Assembly (NCBI GenBank): GCA_036494465.1
Contig: DASXOJ010000083.1
Coordinates: 77,597-141,596, forward strand
Direction: 5' to 3'
DNA length: 64,000 nucleotides
DNA from: CAJCJE01 sp036494465
GTDB taxonomy: Bacteria > Actinomycetota > Actinomycetes > Mycobacteriales > Pseudonocardiaceae
Below the pieces are notes generated by a model. It was given only the letters and a program-made list of their open reading frames with translations, was not told the DNA's origin and made no database searches. This document shows, in pieces, positions 16,762 to 26,100 of this stretch. A program made the translations under genes and the position numbers. Numbering within the stretch: position 1 is the first letter of the stretch; each line of letters opens with the position of its first letter.

Positions 16762-17421
16762 CTAGTACGCGGAGTGCGCCAAGCCCTCCTCGATGGCCAG
16801 CCGGGTCAGTTCCGGCCTGCGCCTGCGACCGGTCTTGTCCCGGATCCGGTCCAGGTACGAACGAACCGTGCGAATACTGATCGACATCGACTCGGCGATG
16901 TCCGCGTCCCGCTCGCCCGCGGCGACCAGCGAGAGCACCTGACGTTCCCGATCGGAGAGCACGATGCGCGGACCGATCGGGCTCGGGTGCTCGGAATCGA
17001 GCACCAGCGCGGCCAGCATTGGAGAAATATAAGAATTCCCGCCCGCGATTTCCCGAACCCCACGAAGTATTTCGACGGCGTCCGTGTCCTTCGACAGGTA
17101 GCCCCGCGCTCCCGCCGCGATCGCGCCCAGCACTTCGTCGTGACCGGCATGCGCGGAGACCACCAGCACCCGGTGCCCCATGCCGACAATTTCCAGTACC
17201 GCCGCGGCGTCCCGCACACCCCGCAGTTTCAGATCAAGAATGACCACGCCCCCAGGCGGCTGACCCCCAGCCGCGAACCTGGCCACGGAATCCGCGACCG
17301 CCCCCAGCCGGATATCCACTGCCGACTCAAGAACCTGGACAAGCGCGTTCCGGTACAACGGATGATCCTCGATGATCCCGACCAGCGGTCCGGCTGCCCC
17401 TGCTCCGCCCAACTCGGTCAC
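16762..17421 (-). CDS. NarL/LuxR-family response regulator
   Basis: A 219-residue regulator. The receiver domain shows GIIEDHPLYRNAL at the N terminus, the phosphoacceptor Asp in VVILDLKLRG and Lys in LSKDTD. The C-terminal LuxR helix-turn-helix is LSDRERQVLSLVAAGERDAD and SIRTVRSYLDRIRDKTG. The GTG at 17421 is chosen over an upstream ATG because AGGAG stands six bases before it. It lies downstream of the mycosin and kinase genes on the same strand and is the likely partner of that kinase. Confidence 0.85.
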   Translation of the reverse strand: MTELGGAGAAGPLVGIIEDHPLYRNALVQVLESAVDIRLGAVADSVARFAAGGQPPGGVVILDLKLRGVRDAAAVLEIVGMGHRVLVVSAHAGHDEVLGAIAAGARGYLSKDTDAVEILRGVREIAGGNSYISPMLAALVLDSEHPSPIGPRIVLSDRERQVLSLVAAGERDADIAESMSISIRTVRSYLDRIRDKTGRRRRPELTRLAIEEGLAHSAY

Positions 17422-17578
17422 GTTGCGCTCCTCTTCGACCCCGATGCGCCACATACTCGGCCTACGACCGGATATCTACAATACGGAGAAGTGCGCGTTT
17501 TGGCTTGCCCCTGGACGATTGTTTTCGACTAATCTTCAGCCTTTTATCACTGTGAACGAGCGAGTTCCGATATTGCTG

Positions 17579-18802
17579 TCAACGGTTTGAATCGACATGT
17601 AGGGGAAAGTTCGGGGGTTTATCGCCGGTCGGCGCGGACCGCCGCGAGCGGTTGCGGCGCATGGTCACGTACACCGCGGCGACGATGATCGCGAGACCGA
17701 GGACGAGCAGCAGCAACAGCCCGATCCGGCGCGGTGACCACTCGCTGGACGGCGGAGCCGCGTTCGTGGCAGCGCGTGCCGGTCCGGAGCGCGGTGCCGC
17801 CTGCCGCACGCTCGACCCGATGCTGGGCGCGACCGCGTTCGCGGGCAGGTTCGCGGTGAGGGCGTTGTCCGGATCGACGACGCCCCAGCCGAGTTGCGCG
17901 CTGTGTTCGGCGCCGCCGTTGTGGCTCGCGGTCAGCAACAGTCGCGTGGTGATCTGCTCGGGGTCCAACCCGGGCTGGTACGAGCGCAGCAATGCCACCG
18001 AGCCGGCCACGTAGGCCGCCGCGTACGCGGGTCCGGTGACCGGCCAGCGCTGGCCGAGCTGACCACGGGCACCCGGCGCGGTGCCGACCAGGTTGCTGGC
18101 GGGCGCGGCGAGCGCCACGTAGCTGCCGGACTCGGCCTGTACCGCGAACCCGGTCTGGCCGAGCCCGCCGACGCCGAGCACGCCCGGTGTCGCGGTCGGG
18201 TAACTGGTCGAGTTCGGGGACGAGCCGACCGCGGGCGAGACGACCACGTCGCCGGACGCGGTCGCGTTCTGCACGGCCAGTTGCAGCGCGTTGCTGTCGT
18301 TGCCGGCGGGCACCATGATCACGATGACGCCGGAGCCCGCGCTCACCGCGCGATCGATCGCGGTGGCGACCAGGTTCGGGTCGGCCCCGCCCTGCGGGTC
18401 GCCGGTCGCGGTGTAGCGGACCGGCAGGATGCGCGCGCCCGGCGCGAGTCCGGCGAAACTGGTTGCCGGACTCGGCTGGGCGGCCACGATGCCCGCCGCG
18501 AAGGTGCCCTGACCGTCGCAGTCCGGCTGCGAGGGCGCCCCGTTCAGCAGGTCGATCTCGGGCAGCACCTGACCGGCGGCGAACTGCCCGTTGCCCGGGT
18601 CGACCCCGGTGCCGAGCACCGCGACCTGCACGCCCGAGCCATTGGTCAGCGACCAGACCTTGTTCGGGGTGAGCAGCATCTGCGCCCACGGCACCGGGCC
18701 GGTGTAGACGCCCGCCGGCCCTGCGCACTGCGGATCGGCGACGGCGGGCAGCACCGGAGCGCCCAGGACGATCAACAGAAAAACGAGGATCAAGCGCTTC
18801 AC
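17579..18802 (-). CDS. Mycosin-like subtilase (MycP family), catalytically dead
   Basis: A 407-residue type VII secretion mycosin homologue: signal peptide 1-22, subtilase domain about 50-318, proline/alanine-rich linker, one transmembrane helix 360-380 and a basic tail. Every catalytic residue is replaced: the Asp of VAVIDTGV is Gly64 (VAVLGTGV), the His of DCDGHGT is Gln98 (DCDGQGT) and the Ser of GTSYAA is Ala259 (GPAYAA). The rest of each motif is conserved, so the alignment is clear. The GTG at 18802 overlaps the kinase stop (GTGA); another GTG lies 12 bases upstream. Mycosins also have a structural role, which a pseudoprotease could keep. No ESX genes are adjacent. Confidence 0.85.
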   Translation of the reverse strand: MKRLILVFLLIVLGAPVLPAVADPQCAGPAGVYTGPVPWAQMLLTPNKVWSLTNGSGVQVAVLGTGVDPGNGQFAAGQVLPEIDLLNGAPSQPDCDGQGTFAAGIVAAQPSPATSFAGLAPGARILPVRYTATGDPQGGADPNLVATAIDRAVSAGSGVIVIMVPAGNDSNALQLAVQNATASGDVVVSPAVGSSPNSTSYPTATPGVLGVGGLGQTGFAVQAESGSYVALAAPASNLVGTAPGARGQLGQRWPVTGPAYAAAYVAGSVALLRSYQPGLDPEQITTRLLLTASHNGGAEHSAQLGWGVVDPDNALTANLPANAVAPSIGSSVRQAAPRSGPARAATNAAPPSSEWSPRRIGLLLLLVLGLAIIVAAVYVTMRRNRSRRSAPTGDKPPNFPLHVDSNR

Positions 18803-20130
18803 AGGGGCACCCACAACGTGACCCTGGTGCCCTTGCCCGGCGATGATTCGATCTTGGCGCTGCCGCCGACCTCGACCAGCCGCGCGGTGATCGAGTTGGC
18901 GATGCCGAACCCGGCGCGCACGTTGTCCGAGTCGAACCCGGTGCCGTGATCGCGCGCGATGACCGCGATTCCGTTGTCCCGCTGCTCGACGCGCACCACG
19001 ACCTCGCGGATGCCGGAGTGCTTCATGGTGTTGCGCAGCGCCTCGCGCACCGCGTCGCGCACCGCGACCCTGCGCACCTCGGAGAGCTCACCGTCGTCGA
19101 CGTCCGCGAACACCAGCTGTGCGCGCAGCCCTTCCCTGGTCATCTCGGCGGCGAGCCCGGCGAGGTCCTCGCTGAGCACTTTCTGCCCGGTTTCCGTCTG
19201 CCGGTCCAGGGCCCGTCGCAGCTCCATCGCCTGGGCACGGGCGATCGACCGGAACTCGACCAGCCGCTGCGCCGAGGACCCGTCGTCGGCCGGGATGGGC
19301 AGCGCCATCGCTTCCAGCACCTGGAGCACGCCGTCGTGCAGGTCGCGGTTGATCCGCGCGTGTTCGGCCGCACGCCCGCGCCGGATGCCGACGCCCAGCG
19401 CGAGCCGGGTGCCGATGCCGACCAGCATCAGCGCGACCAGCGCGGTGGCGATCACCGCCAACCCTTCCAGCGCGCGCCCGATGTCGCCGATCAGCAGTGA
19501 CGCGGTCGGCGCGACGAAGCCGGACAGGTAGGCCATGCCGAACTGCAACGGGAAACTGACCAGCCACAACCCGAGCGCGGCAGGCACGCCCCAGACCAGG
19601 GTCCACAGCGCGATCGAGCCCAGCAGGTAGTCCCAGGACATGCCGATGGCCGGGAAGTAGTCGGCGCGGGTGGAGACCGCGCTGGTCACCATGTTGGCGG
19701 CGATGGCCAGCGCGGCGTCGGCGAACATGAACCAGGCCGCGATGTTGCGACGGAACCCGGACACCCGCAGCACCCAGGCCACGCCCAGCACGTTGGCCAG
19801 CACCAGCAGCACGGTGGCCACCGCGACGGTGGAGATCCCGGCGCCGCCCGCGGCGATCAACGCGAGCAGCGCCACCGGCATGCCGACGATCCGGTAGACC
19901 AGCGGGACCAGCACCACGTAGCGGCAGGCGCGGGTGAGCAGGGTGTCCTTGCCCGGCCCCTGACCGTTGGCGGCGATCATCGAAATGCGCTGCCAGCCCG
20001 GCACCGGCTGCGGGTCGGTCGCGGCCTCGGGCAGGTCGGTGGGGATGTCCGCGATCACCGGGGCGCCGCGGCGTAACAGGGCGACGAGGAAGTTCGCCGG
20101 TCGTACCGGTGGTGGTCCAACCGATGACAT
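18799..20130 (-). CDS. NarL-type sensor histidine kinase
   Basis: A 443-residue membrane kinase with an N-terminal cytoplasmic stretch (about 70 residues), roughly eight hydrophobic segments between 75 and 250, the HisKA_3 phosphoacceptor motif INRDLHDGVLQVLEAM near 268 and an HATPase domain with REALRNTMKHSG and RDHGTGFD. It probably phosphorylates the NarL-type regulator at 16762-17421. Its stop overlaps the mycosin start, so kinase and pseudoprotease are translationally coupled. The ATG at 20130 was chosen over upstream codons that lack conservation. Confidence 0.82.
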   Translation of the reverse strand: MSSVGPPPVRPANFLVALLRRGAPVIADIPTDLPEAATDPQPVPGWQRISMIAANGQGPGKDTLLTRACRYVVLVPLVYRIVGMPVALLALIAAGGAGISTVAVATVLLVLANVLGVAWVLRVSGFRRNIAAWFMFADAALAIAANMVTSAVSTRADYFPAIGMSWDYLLGSIALWTLVWGVPAALGLWLVSFPLQFGMAYLSGFVAPTASLLIGDIGRALEGLAVIATALVALMLVGIGTRLALGVGIRRGRAAEHARINRDLHDGVLQVLEAMALPIPADDGSSAQRLVEFRSIARAQAMELRRALDRQTETGQKVLSEDLAGLAAEMTREGLRAQLVFADVDDGELSEVRRVAVRDAVREALRNTMKHSGIREVVVRVEQRDNGIAVIARDHGTGFDSDNVRAGFGIANSITARLVEVGGSAKIESSPGKGTRVTLWVPL

Positions 20131-20517
20131 CCGCAAGTCCCTTCCTCGTCGACGCACCCTGAGGATGCTCCCAGTAGGTCGGTGGTGGTGGGACGCACTG
20201 TGTCCAGATGGTGACGTTGGGACCAACGGGCGATATCGCCTCACAACTGGGGAATTTCCCACCAACAATCGCCATCGACGCGTTGCTGTCGACCGGCGCC
20301 CAGGCTGGGCCGGGCATTGACGCCGCGTTTACTCTCCGTGGCCTCGCGCGATCTCGCGGAATGCGAGCCAACCCCTCGCGGCCAGCGCCGTTACCGTGTC
20401 GAATGGCGTAAATATTTCGCTAATACCGGCCCCCCGAGCCCGCTGACCATCGAATTCACCCCGAACCGCACGGCAAGGTTGGCGTAGACACCGGATCGGG
20501 GCAAAGGGGTACGTCGA
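20131..20517. other. Non-coding region between divergent kinase and permease genes
   Basis: This 387-bp stretch carries promoters for two divergent genes. It contains CGTTGG-GA-CCAACG at 20215-20228 and, directly adjoining, the perfect 12-bp palindrome GGCGATATCGCC at 20229-20240. An AT-richer patch around 20407-20418 precedes the permease. No convincing gene was found. A c-di-AMP riboswitch was looked for because of the downstream permease but no consensus core was seen. Confidence 0.4.
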
Positions 20518-22899
20518 GTGGTTGCGCAGGGCAACGGGGCGCTGAAGTCCGCGGGCTTGCAGGAGTCCGTCGGCTACGTCCTCAAACGGCTGCTGCTCGG
20601 CAAGCCGATGATCAACGAGCAGCTCAAGTCCGAGCGGTTGAACAACCCGATCGCGCTGGGCGTGCTCTCCTCGGACGCGATGTCCTCGACCGCCTACGGC
20701 ACCGAGGAAATCCTGGTCCAGCTACTCCCCTACGCCGGGCTCGCCGCGTTCAGCCTGCTGCTGCCGATCACCGGCGCGGTGCTGGTCATCCTGATCCTGG
20801 TCGCCGCCTCGTACCGCCAGGTGGTGATGGTCTACACCAAGGCGGGCGGCTCCTACGTAGTCGCGCGGGACAACTTCGGGCCACGAATCGCACAGATCGC
20901 CGCCGCCGCGCTGCTGATCGACTACATCGTGACCGTCGCCGTGCAATGCTCGGCGGGCACCGTCGCCGTGGTCTCCGCGATACCCCAACTCGGGCCCTAC
21001 AGCAACGAGATCACCATCGGCGTCGTCCTGATCATCGCCTACCTGAACCTGCGCGGCCTGCGCGAGGCGGGCAAACCGTTCGCCATGCCCGCGTTCTTCT
21101 TCGTCGCGCTGGTACTGCTGATGATCGTGGTCGGCGTGATCAAAGCGATCATGGGCGACCTGCCGGTGCTCGACTCCATCCACCAACCGGGTGCGGTACC
21201 GGCGGTCCAGGGCAACGGGCTGCTCATGGGCGCGTCGATCTTCATCATCCTGCGCGCGTTCGCCAACGGTGGTTCGTCGCTGACCGGCGTCGAGGCGATC
21301 TCCAACACGGTCAGCGCGTTCCGCAAGCCCGAGGGCGTCAACGCGCGCAAGGTGCTCACCGTGATGGCGACGCTGCTGGGCGTGATGGTCGGCGGCGTCT
21401 CGTTCCTCTCCTACGCGACGCACGCCGCGCCGTTCTCCGCCGGTTATCCCTCGGTGCTCTCCCAGGAAGCCACCGCCGTCTTCGGCACCAACCTTTTCGG
21501 CAAGATCATGTTCTGGCTGGTGCAGCTGGTCACCGCGCTGATCCTCTACACCGGCGGCAACACCAGCTTCAACGGCTTCCCGTTCCTGGCCAGTTTCGTT
21601 GCCGAGGACCGGTTCCTGCCCCGCCAGCTGACCAAACGCGGACACCGGCTGGTGTTCTCCAACGGCATCATCGTGCTCACCGTGCTGTCCATCGTGCTGC
21701 TGCTGGTGGTCGGCGCGAACGTGGACAGCCTGGTGCCCTTCTACGCGATCGGCGTGTTCACCGGCTTCTCCATGGCCGGATACGGCATGGCCAAACACCA
21801 CCTGAGCCACCGCACCAAGGGCTGGCGGCGCCGCTTCGCCATCAACCTCTCCGCGGGCATCGTGTCCACGATCGTCGTGCTGATCTTCGCCGTCACCAAG
21901 TTCACCGAGGGCGCCTGGCTGATCGTGGTCGTGTTCCCGTTGCTGGTGTTCACCCTGATCCGGCTCAACCGCGAGTACCGCACCGAATCCGCGATCCTGG
22001 ATCGGATCCGCGCGCGGCAGGCCAAAACGCCGAACTTCGCGCACCACAAGGTGTTCGTCTTCGTCAGCAACCTCGACCTTGCCGTGCTGGAGGCGTTGCG
22101 CTACGGGCGCGGGCTGCGCGGGTCGGAGATGAAGGCGGTGCACTTCATGGTCGACGAGGCGCACGCCGACCGGCTCCGCAGGCGCTGGGCCGATCTCGAC
22201 ATCAACGTCACGCTGAAAGTCATCGACTGCCCGGACCGGCGCATCACCAGGGCCGCGCAGGAGCTGGTGTTCGAGGCGGTGCAGGACCAGGCGACCGGCG
22301 TGACCGTGCTGCTGCCACGACGCAGTTACGCTCCGCTGCTGGGCAGGCTGCTGCACGACCGCACCGCCGACCGGATCGCGCGCGTCATCTCGCGCATCCC
22401 GCAGGCCGCCGCGACGATCGTGCCCTACGACGTCCAGTCCCGGATCAGGGCCGCGTTCCCCGACCTGCCCGAGGAACGGTTCACCGAGGCGTTCGAGCGG
22501 CTGGTCAACCGGCTGGCCGGGGACTCGCCGAGCGAGCTCACCGAGCACAACCAGCCCAAACCGGGGCACGGCGCCACGCCGGTCGGCGCCCTGTTCCCCG
22601 GGCAGAACGCCGTGGTCGAGGGCCGGTTGCACGAGTTGAACGTGGAGCACCGGCGCGGCCGAACCGTGCTGCGGTGCGAATTGCAGGAGGAATCCGGCAG
22701 CCTGCTGGTGGAATTGTCCGGCGACCATCCGGACATCGAGGCGGGCGTGTGCCTGCGGGTGGCCGGCCGGGTCCGGCTCCAGCGCGACACCGACGACCTG
22801 ATGATGTCCAACCCGCAGTACGAGGTCGTGGATCAGACCGAATCGGACACAGAACCGGTTTCCGAGACCTCGACGAAACCTCGACGCGCCGAAAGCTGA
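20518..22899 (+). CDS. KimA-like APC permease with C-terminal OB-fold-like domain
   Basis: A 793-residue protein. Residues 1-500 form an APC-superfamily transporter of about 12 helices resembling KimA-type potassium importers (SSDAMSSTAYGTEEIL, TKAGGSYVVARDNFG, GGNTSFNGFP). Residues 505-660 form a cytosolic universal-stress-like domain. Residues about 695-775 (VVEGRLHELNVEHRRGRTVL, LRVAGRVRLQRDTDDL) look like an OB-fold, an unusual addition. The GTG is preceded by AAAGGGG. K+ import is inferred from family resemblance. Confidence 0.8.
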   Translation: MVAQGNGALKSAGLQESVGYVLKRLLLGKPMINEQLKSERLNNPIALGVLSSDAMSSTAYGTEEILVQLLPYAGLAAFSLLLPITGAVLVILILVAASYRQVVMVYTKAGGSYVVARDNFGPRIAQIAAAALLIDYIVTVAVQCSAGTVAVVSAIPQLGPYSNEITIGVVLIIAYLNLRGLREAGKPFAMPAFFFVALVLLMIVVGVIKAIMGDLPVLDSIHQPGAVPAVQGNGLLMGASIFIILRAFANGGSSLTGVEAISNTVSAFRKPEGVNARKVLTVMATLLGVMVGGVSFLSYATHAAPFSAGYPSVLSQEATAVFGTNLFGKIMFWLVQLVTALILYTGGNTSFNGFPFLASFVAEDRFLPRQLTKRGHRLVFSNGIIVLTVLSIVLLLVVGANVDSLVPFYAIGVFTGFSMAGYGMAKHHLSHRTKGWRRRFAINLSAGIVSTIVVLIFAVTKFTEGAWLIVVVFPLLVFTLIRLNREYRTESAILDRIRARQAKTPNFAHHKVFVFVSNLDLAVLEALRYGRGLRGSEMKAVHFMVDEAHADRLRRRWADLDINVTLKVIDCPDRRITRAAQELVFEAVQDQATGVTVLLPRRSYAPLLGRLLHDRTADRIARVISRIPQAAATIVPYDVQSRIRAAFPDLPEERFTEAFERLVNRLAGDSPSELTEHNQPKPGHGATPVGALFPGQNAVVEGRLHELNVEHRRGRTVLRCELQEESGSLLVELSGDHPDIEAGVCLRVAGRVRLQRDTDDLMMSNPQYEVVDQTESDTEPVSETSTKPRRAES

Positions 22900-23104
22900 A
22901 ATTCCCGAGTCCCAGGGATCGATAACGGCTGAAGGTCGCTACTCGGAAAGGTCCACTTCTGTTAGCGTGCCGATTCGGCATGGTGTCGGGGGACACAGGG
23001 CCAGTCACTGCTCCAGCCGTGGTGCGTGCGCCACGGCTGTTGGCCTGCATGGTGTCAATCCATGATGCGCCCGTGGACCCGGGCGTATCACCAGGAGGAA
23101 AGCA

Positions 23105-26100
23105 ATGCAACGCAAGAAAACACTCGCCCTGACGGCAGCCACTGCCGCAGCGGCGGTTTTAGCGGTGGTGCAGCCATTGTCTGCCACCGCGGCGCCGACC
23201 GCCGATGCCGGTCAGGCGCCGTTGACCACGCAGCAGGCCAGCGACCTCGCGCAGAACGTGAACACCCCGGTGATCGTGCTGATGAAGAACCAGCCGACGC
23301 CGCAGGCGGCGAACACGCCTGCCGCGACCAGCCGCAGCAACACGATCTCGGGCATCCAGGCGCCGCTGGTCGGCGAACTGTCCCAGGTGCATGCCAAGAA
23401 CGTGCACAGCTACCACGTCGCCAACGCGGTCTCGGCCACGGTCTCCGCCGGTGAGGAGAGCAGGCTCAAGGCGAACCCGAACGTCGAGGCCGTGCTGCCC
23501 GACTCGGTGATCAAGGAGCAGCCCGCCAGCCAGCCCGGCACTGCCTCCGCCGCCGCCGACACCACCGCGCCCGCCGGCACCTGCCCGGCCCCCGGCAAGA
23601 CCATGCTGGAGCCGGAGGCCCTCGCCGACACCCACACCGACTCCGACGACCCGAACGCCAAGACCGCGCGTTCGCTCGGGTTCACCGGTAACGGCGTCAA
23701 GGTCGCCTACATCGCCGAAGGCATCGACATCAACAACCCGGACTTCATCCGGGCCGACGGCAGCCACGTCTTCGCCGACTACAAGGACTTCACCGGCGAC
23801 GGTCCGGACGCGGCCACCAGCGGTGGCGAGGCGTTCCTGGACGCGAGCGCGATCGCCGCGCAGGGCAGGCAGACCTACAACATCCAGAACTTCGGCGCGC
23901 ACCCGCTGCCCACCCCGTGCGACGTCCGCATCGAGGGCGTCGCCCCGGGTTCGTCGCTGTACGGCTTCAAGGTCTTCGGTGACACCAACACCTCGACGAC
24001 CTCGGCCATCCTGCAGTCGATCGACTACGCCGTGAACACCGACCACGTCAACGTCATCAACCAGTCCTTCGGTTACAACCCGTTCGCGGACAGCAACGCC
24101 GCGGACGCGGTCAAGCTGTTCGACGACATGGCGGTCGCCGAGGGCGTCACGGTCGTGGCCTCCAGCGGTGACGCAGGCACCACCGGCACCCAGGGCAGCC
24201 CGTCCACCGATCCGGCGGTGATCTCCGCAGGCGCGTCCACCACGTTCCGCTGGTACGCACAGACGGACTATGGCGCAGCCGACAACTTCCCGATCACCGG
24301 CTGGCTCAACGACAACGTGAGCTCGCTGTCCTCCTCGGGCGTCACCCAGAACGGCACCACCATCAACCTGCTGGCGCCGGGCGACAGCAGCTTCGCGCTG
24401 TGCACGCCGACCGACACCTACGAGGACTGCGTCAACTTCAACGGTCAGCCGTCCAATGTGGAGCGCAGCGGTGGCACGAGTGAGTCCTCGCCGCTGACCG
24501 CCGGTGCGGCCGCCCTGGTCATCCAGGCCTACCGCCAGACCCACCACGGCGCGACCCCGTCGCCCGCCACGGTCAAGCAGATCCTGACCAGCACCGCGGA
24601 CGACCTGACCGAGCCCGGCGACGAGCAGGGCACCGGTCTGCTGGACTCGTACAAGGCGGTCGAGGCCGCACTGTCCATTCACGACAACAACGGCTCACCC
24701 AAGGCCGTCGGCTCGACCCTGCTGGTCAACCAGAACCAGCTGGACGCCGCAGCGCCCGCCGGTTCGACCAAGCAGTTCAAGCTGAACGTGACCAACAACG
24801 GCGCGACCGGCCAGACGGTCAACCTCTCCGGTCGCGGTTTCGGTCCGCAGAGCAACAAGCAGACCGGCAGCGTCACGTTGTCCGACACGGCCAGCCCGCA
24901 CTTCGCCGACTGGTCCGGCCACACCAACAACTACGGCACGCTGCACTTCAACGTGCCAGCGAACACCGACCGGCTCTCCGCGTCGATCGCCTACCCCGGT
25001 GATCCGACCGCGAGCCTCAACGCGCGCGTCCGGGTGATCCTGATCGACCCGCAGGGCCGCTTCGCCGCGCACTCGCTGCCGCAGGGCATCGGCAACTACG
25101 GCAACGTGGACGTCCGCCTCCCGGCGGCCGGTCAGTGGACCGCGGAGATCTACAGCATCAACGGCGCGGGCGGCGGCACGACCGGCAAGGTCAGCTTCGA
25201 GGCCGACACCCAGAACACCAACGGTTACGGTTCGGTCAGCCCGTCGACGCTGAACCTGGCTCCCGGCCAGACCAAGCAGGTCACGGTCACCGAGAAGACC
25301 CCGGCCACCCCGGGCGATGCCACCGGTGCCGTGGTGCTCAATGCGGGCGCCGCCGGTCAGACCTCGGTGCCGGTGGTGCTGCGCAGCCTGGTTTCCGCTG
25401 CGGGCAACGGTGCCTTCAACGGCACGCTCACCGGTGGCAACGGTCGCCAGTCCGACCTGGGCCAGGAGAACTTCTACCAGATCGACGTGCCCGCCGGTAA
25501 GCAGGACCTGGACGCCAACGTCTCGCTGACCAACGACCTCGGCGACAACGTGATCGCGTTCCTGATCAACCCGGCAGGCAACGTGGTCGCCACCGGTGCC
25601 AACGTGGTCACCACCGCGTACGACCCGGCCAAGCGCGACGCCACCCAGCACAACGTGCTGGCGACCGACCTGTACGCGCGCAACCCGCAACCGGGCCGGT
25701 GGACGCTGGCGATCAACTTCGTCGGCGCGATCGTCGGTGACGAACTGCACCAGCCCTACACCGGCGCGCTGACCTTCAACAAGGTCAACGTGTCCGCGAA
25801 CGGTCTGCCGAACAGCGCGTCCACCGTGCTGAAGGCAGGCAAGGCGACGACCGTCCAGGTCGCGGTGCACAACACCGGCACCGAACCGCAGGACATCTTC
25901 GTCGACGCCCGCACCTCGGGTCTGGCCAACCTCAAGCTGGCAGGCATCGCGCCGACCCAGAACGTGGCGCTGCCCTTCCCGGGTGGCACCGCGACGCCCG
26001 CGTGGCTGGTCCCGTCCGAAACCGTGGGTGCCACCGTCGTGGCCAACGCGACCCTGCCGGTCACGTTCGACTACGGCCCCTACGCCGGTGACCCGGACCT

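Noticed and set aside
20407..20517. Possible c-di-AMP (ydaO-type) riboswitch before the KimA-like permease
   Set aside because: The function of the downstream gene made it plausible, but I could not draw the conserved core or pseudoknot elements. A covariance-model search would settle it.
20722..22728. 668-codon minus-strand frame opposite the KimA-like permease
   Set aside because: Composition is dominated by His, Gln, Arg, Asp and Gly as expected of a complement of a membrane protein gene; no ribosome site or motif.
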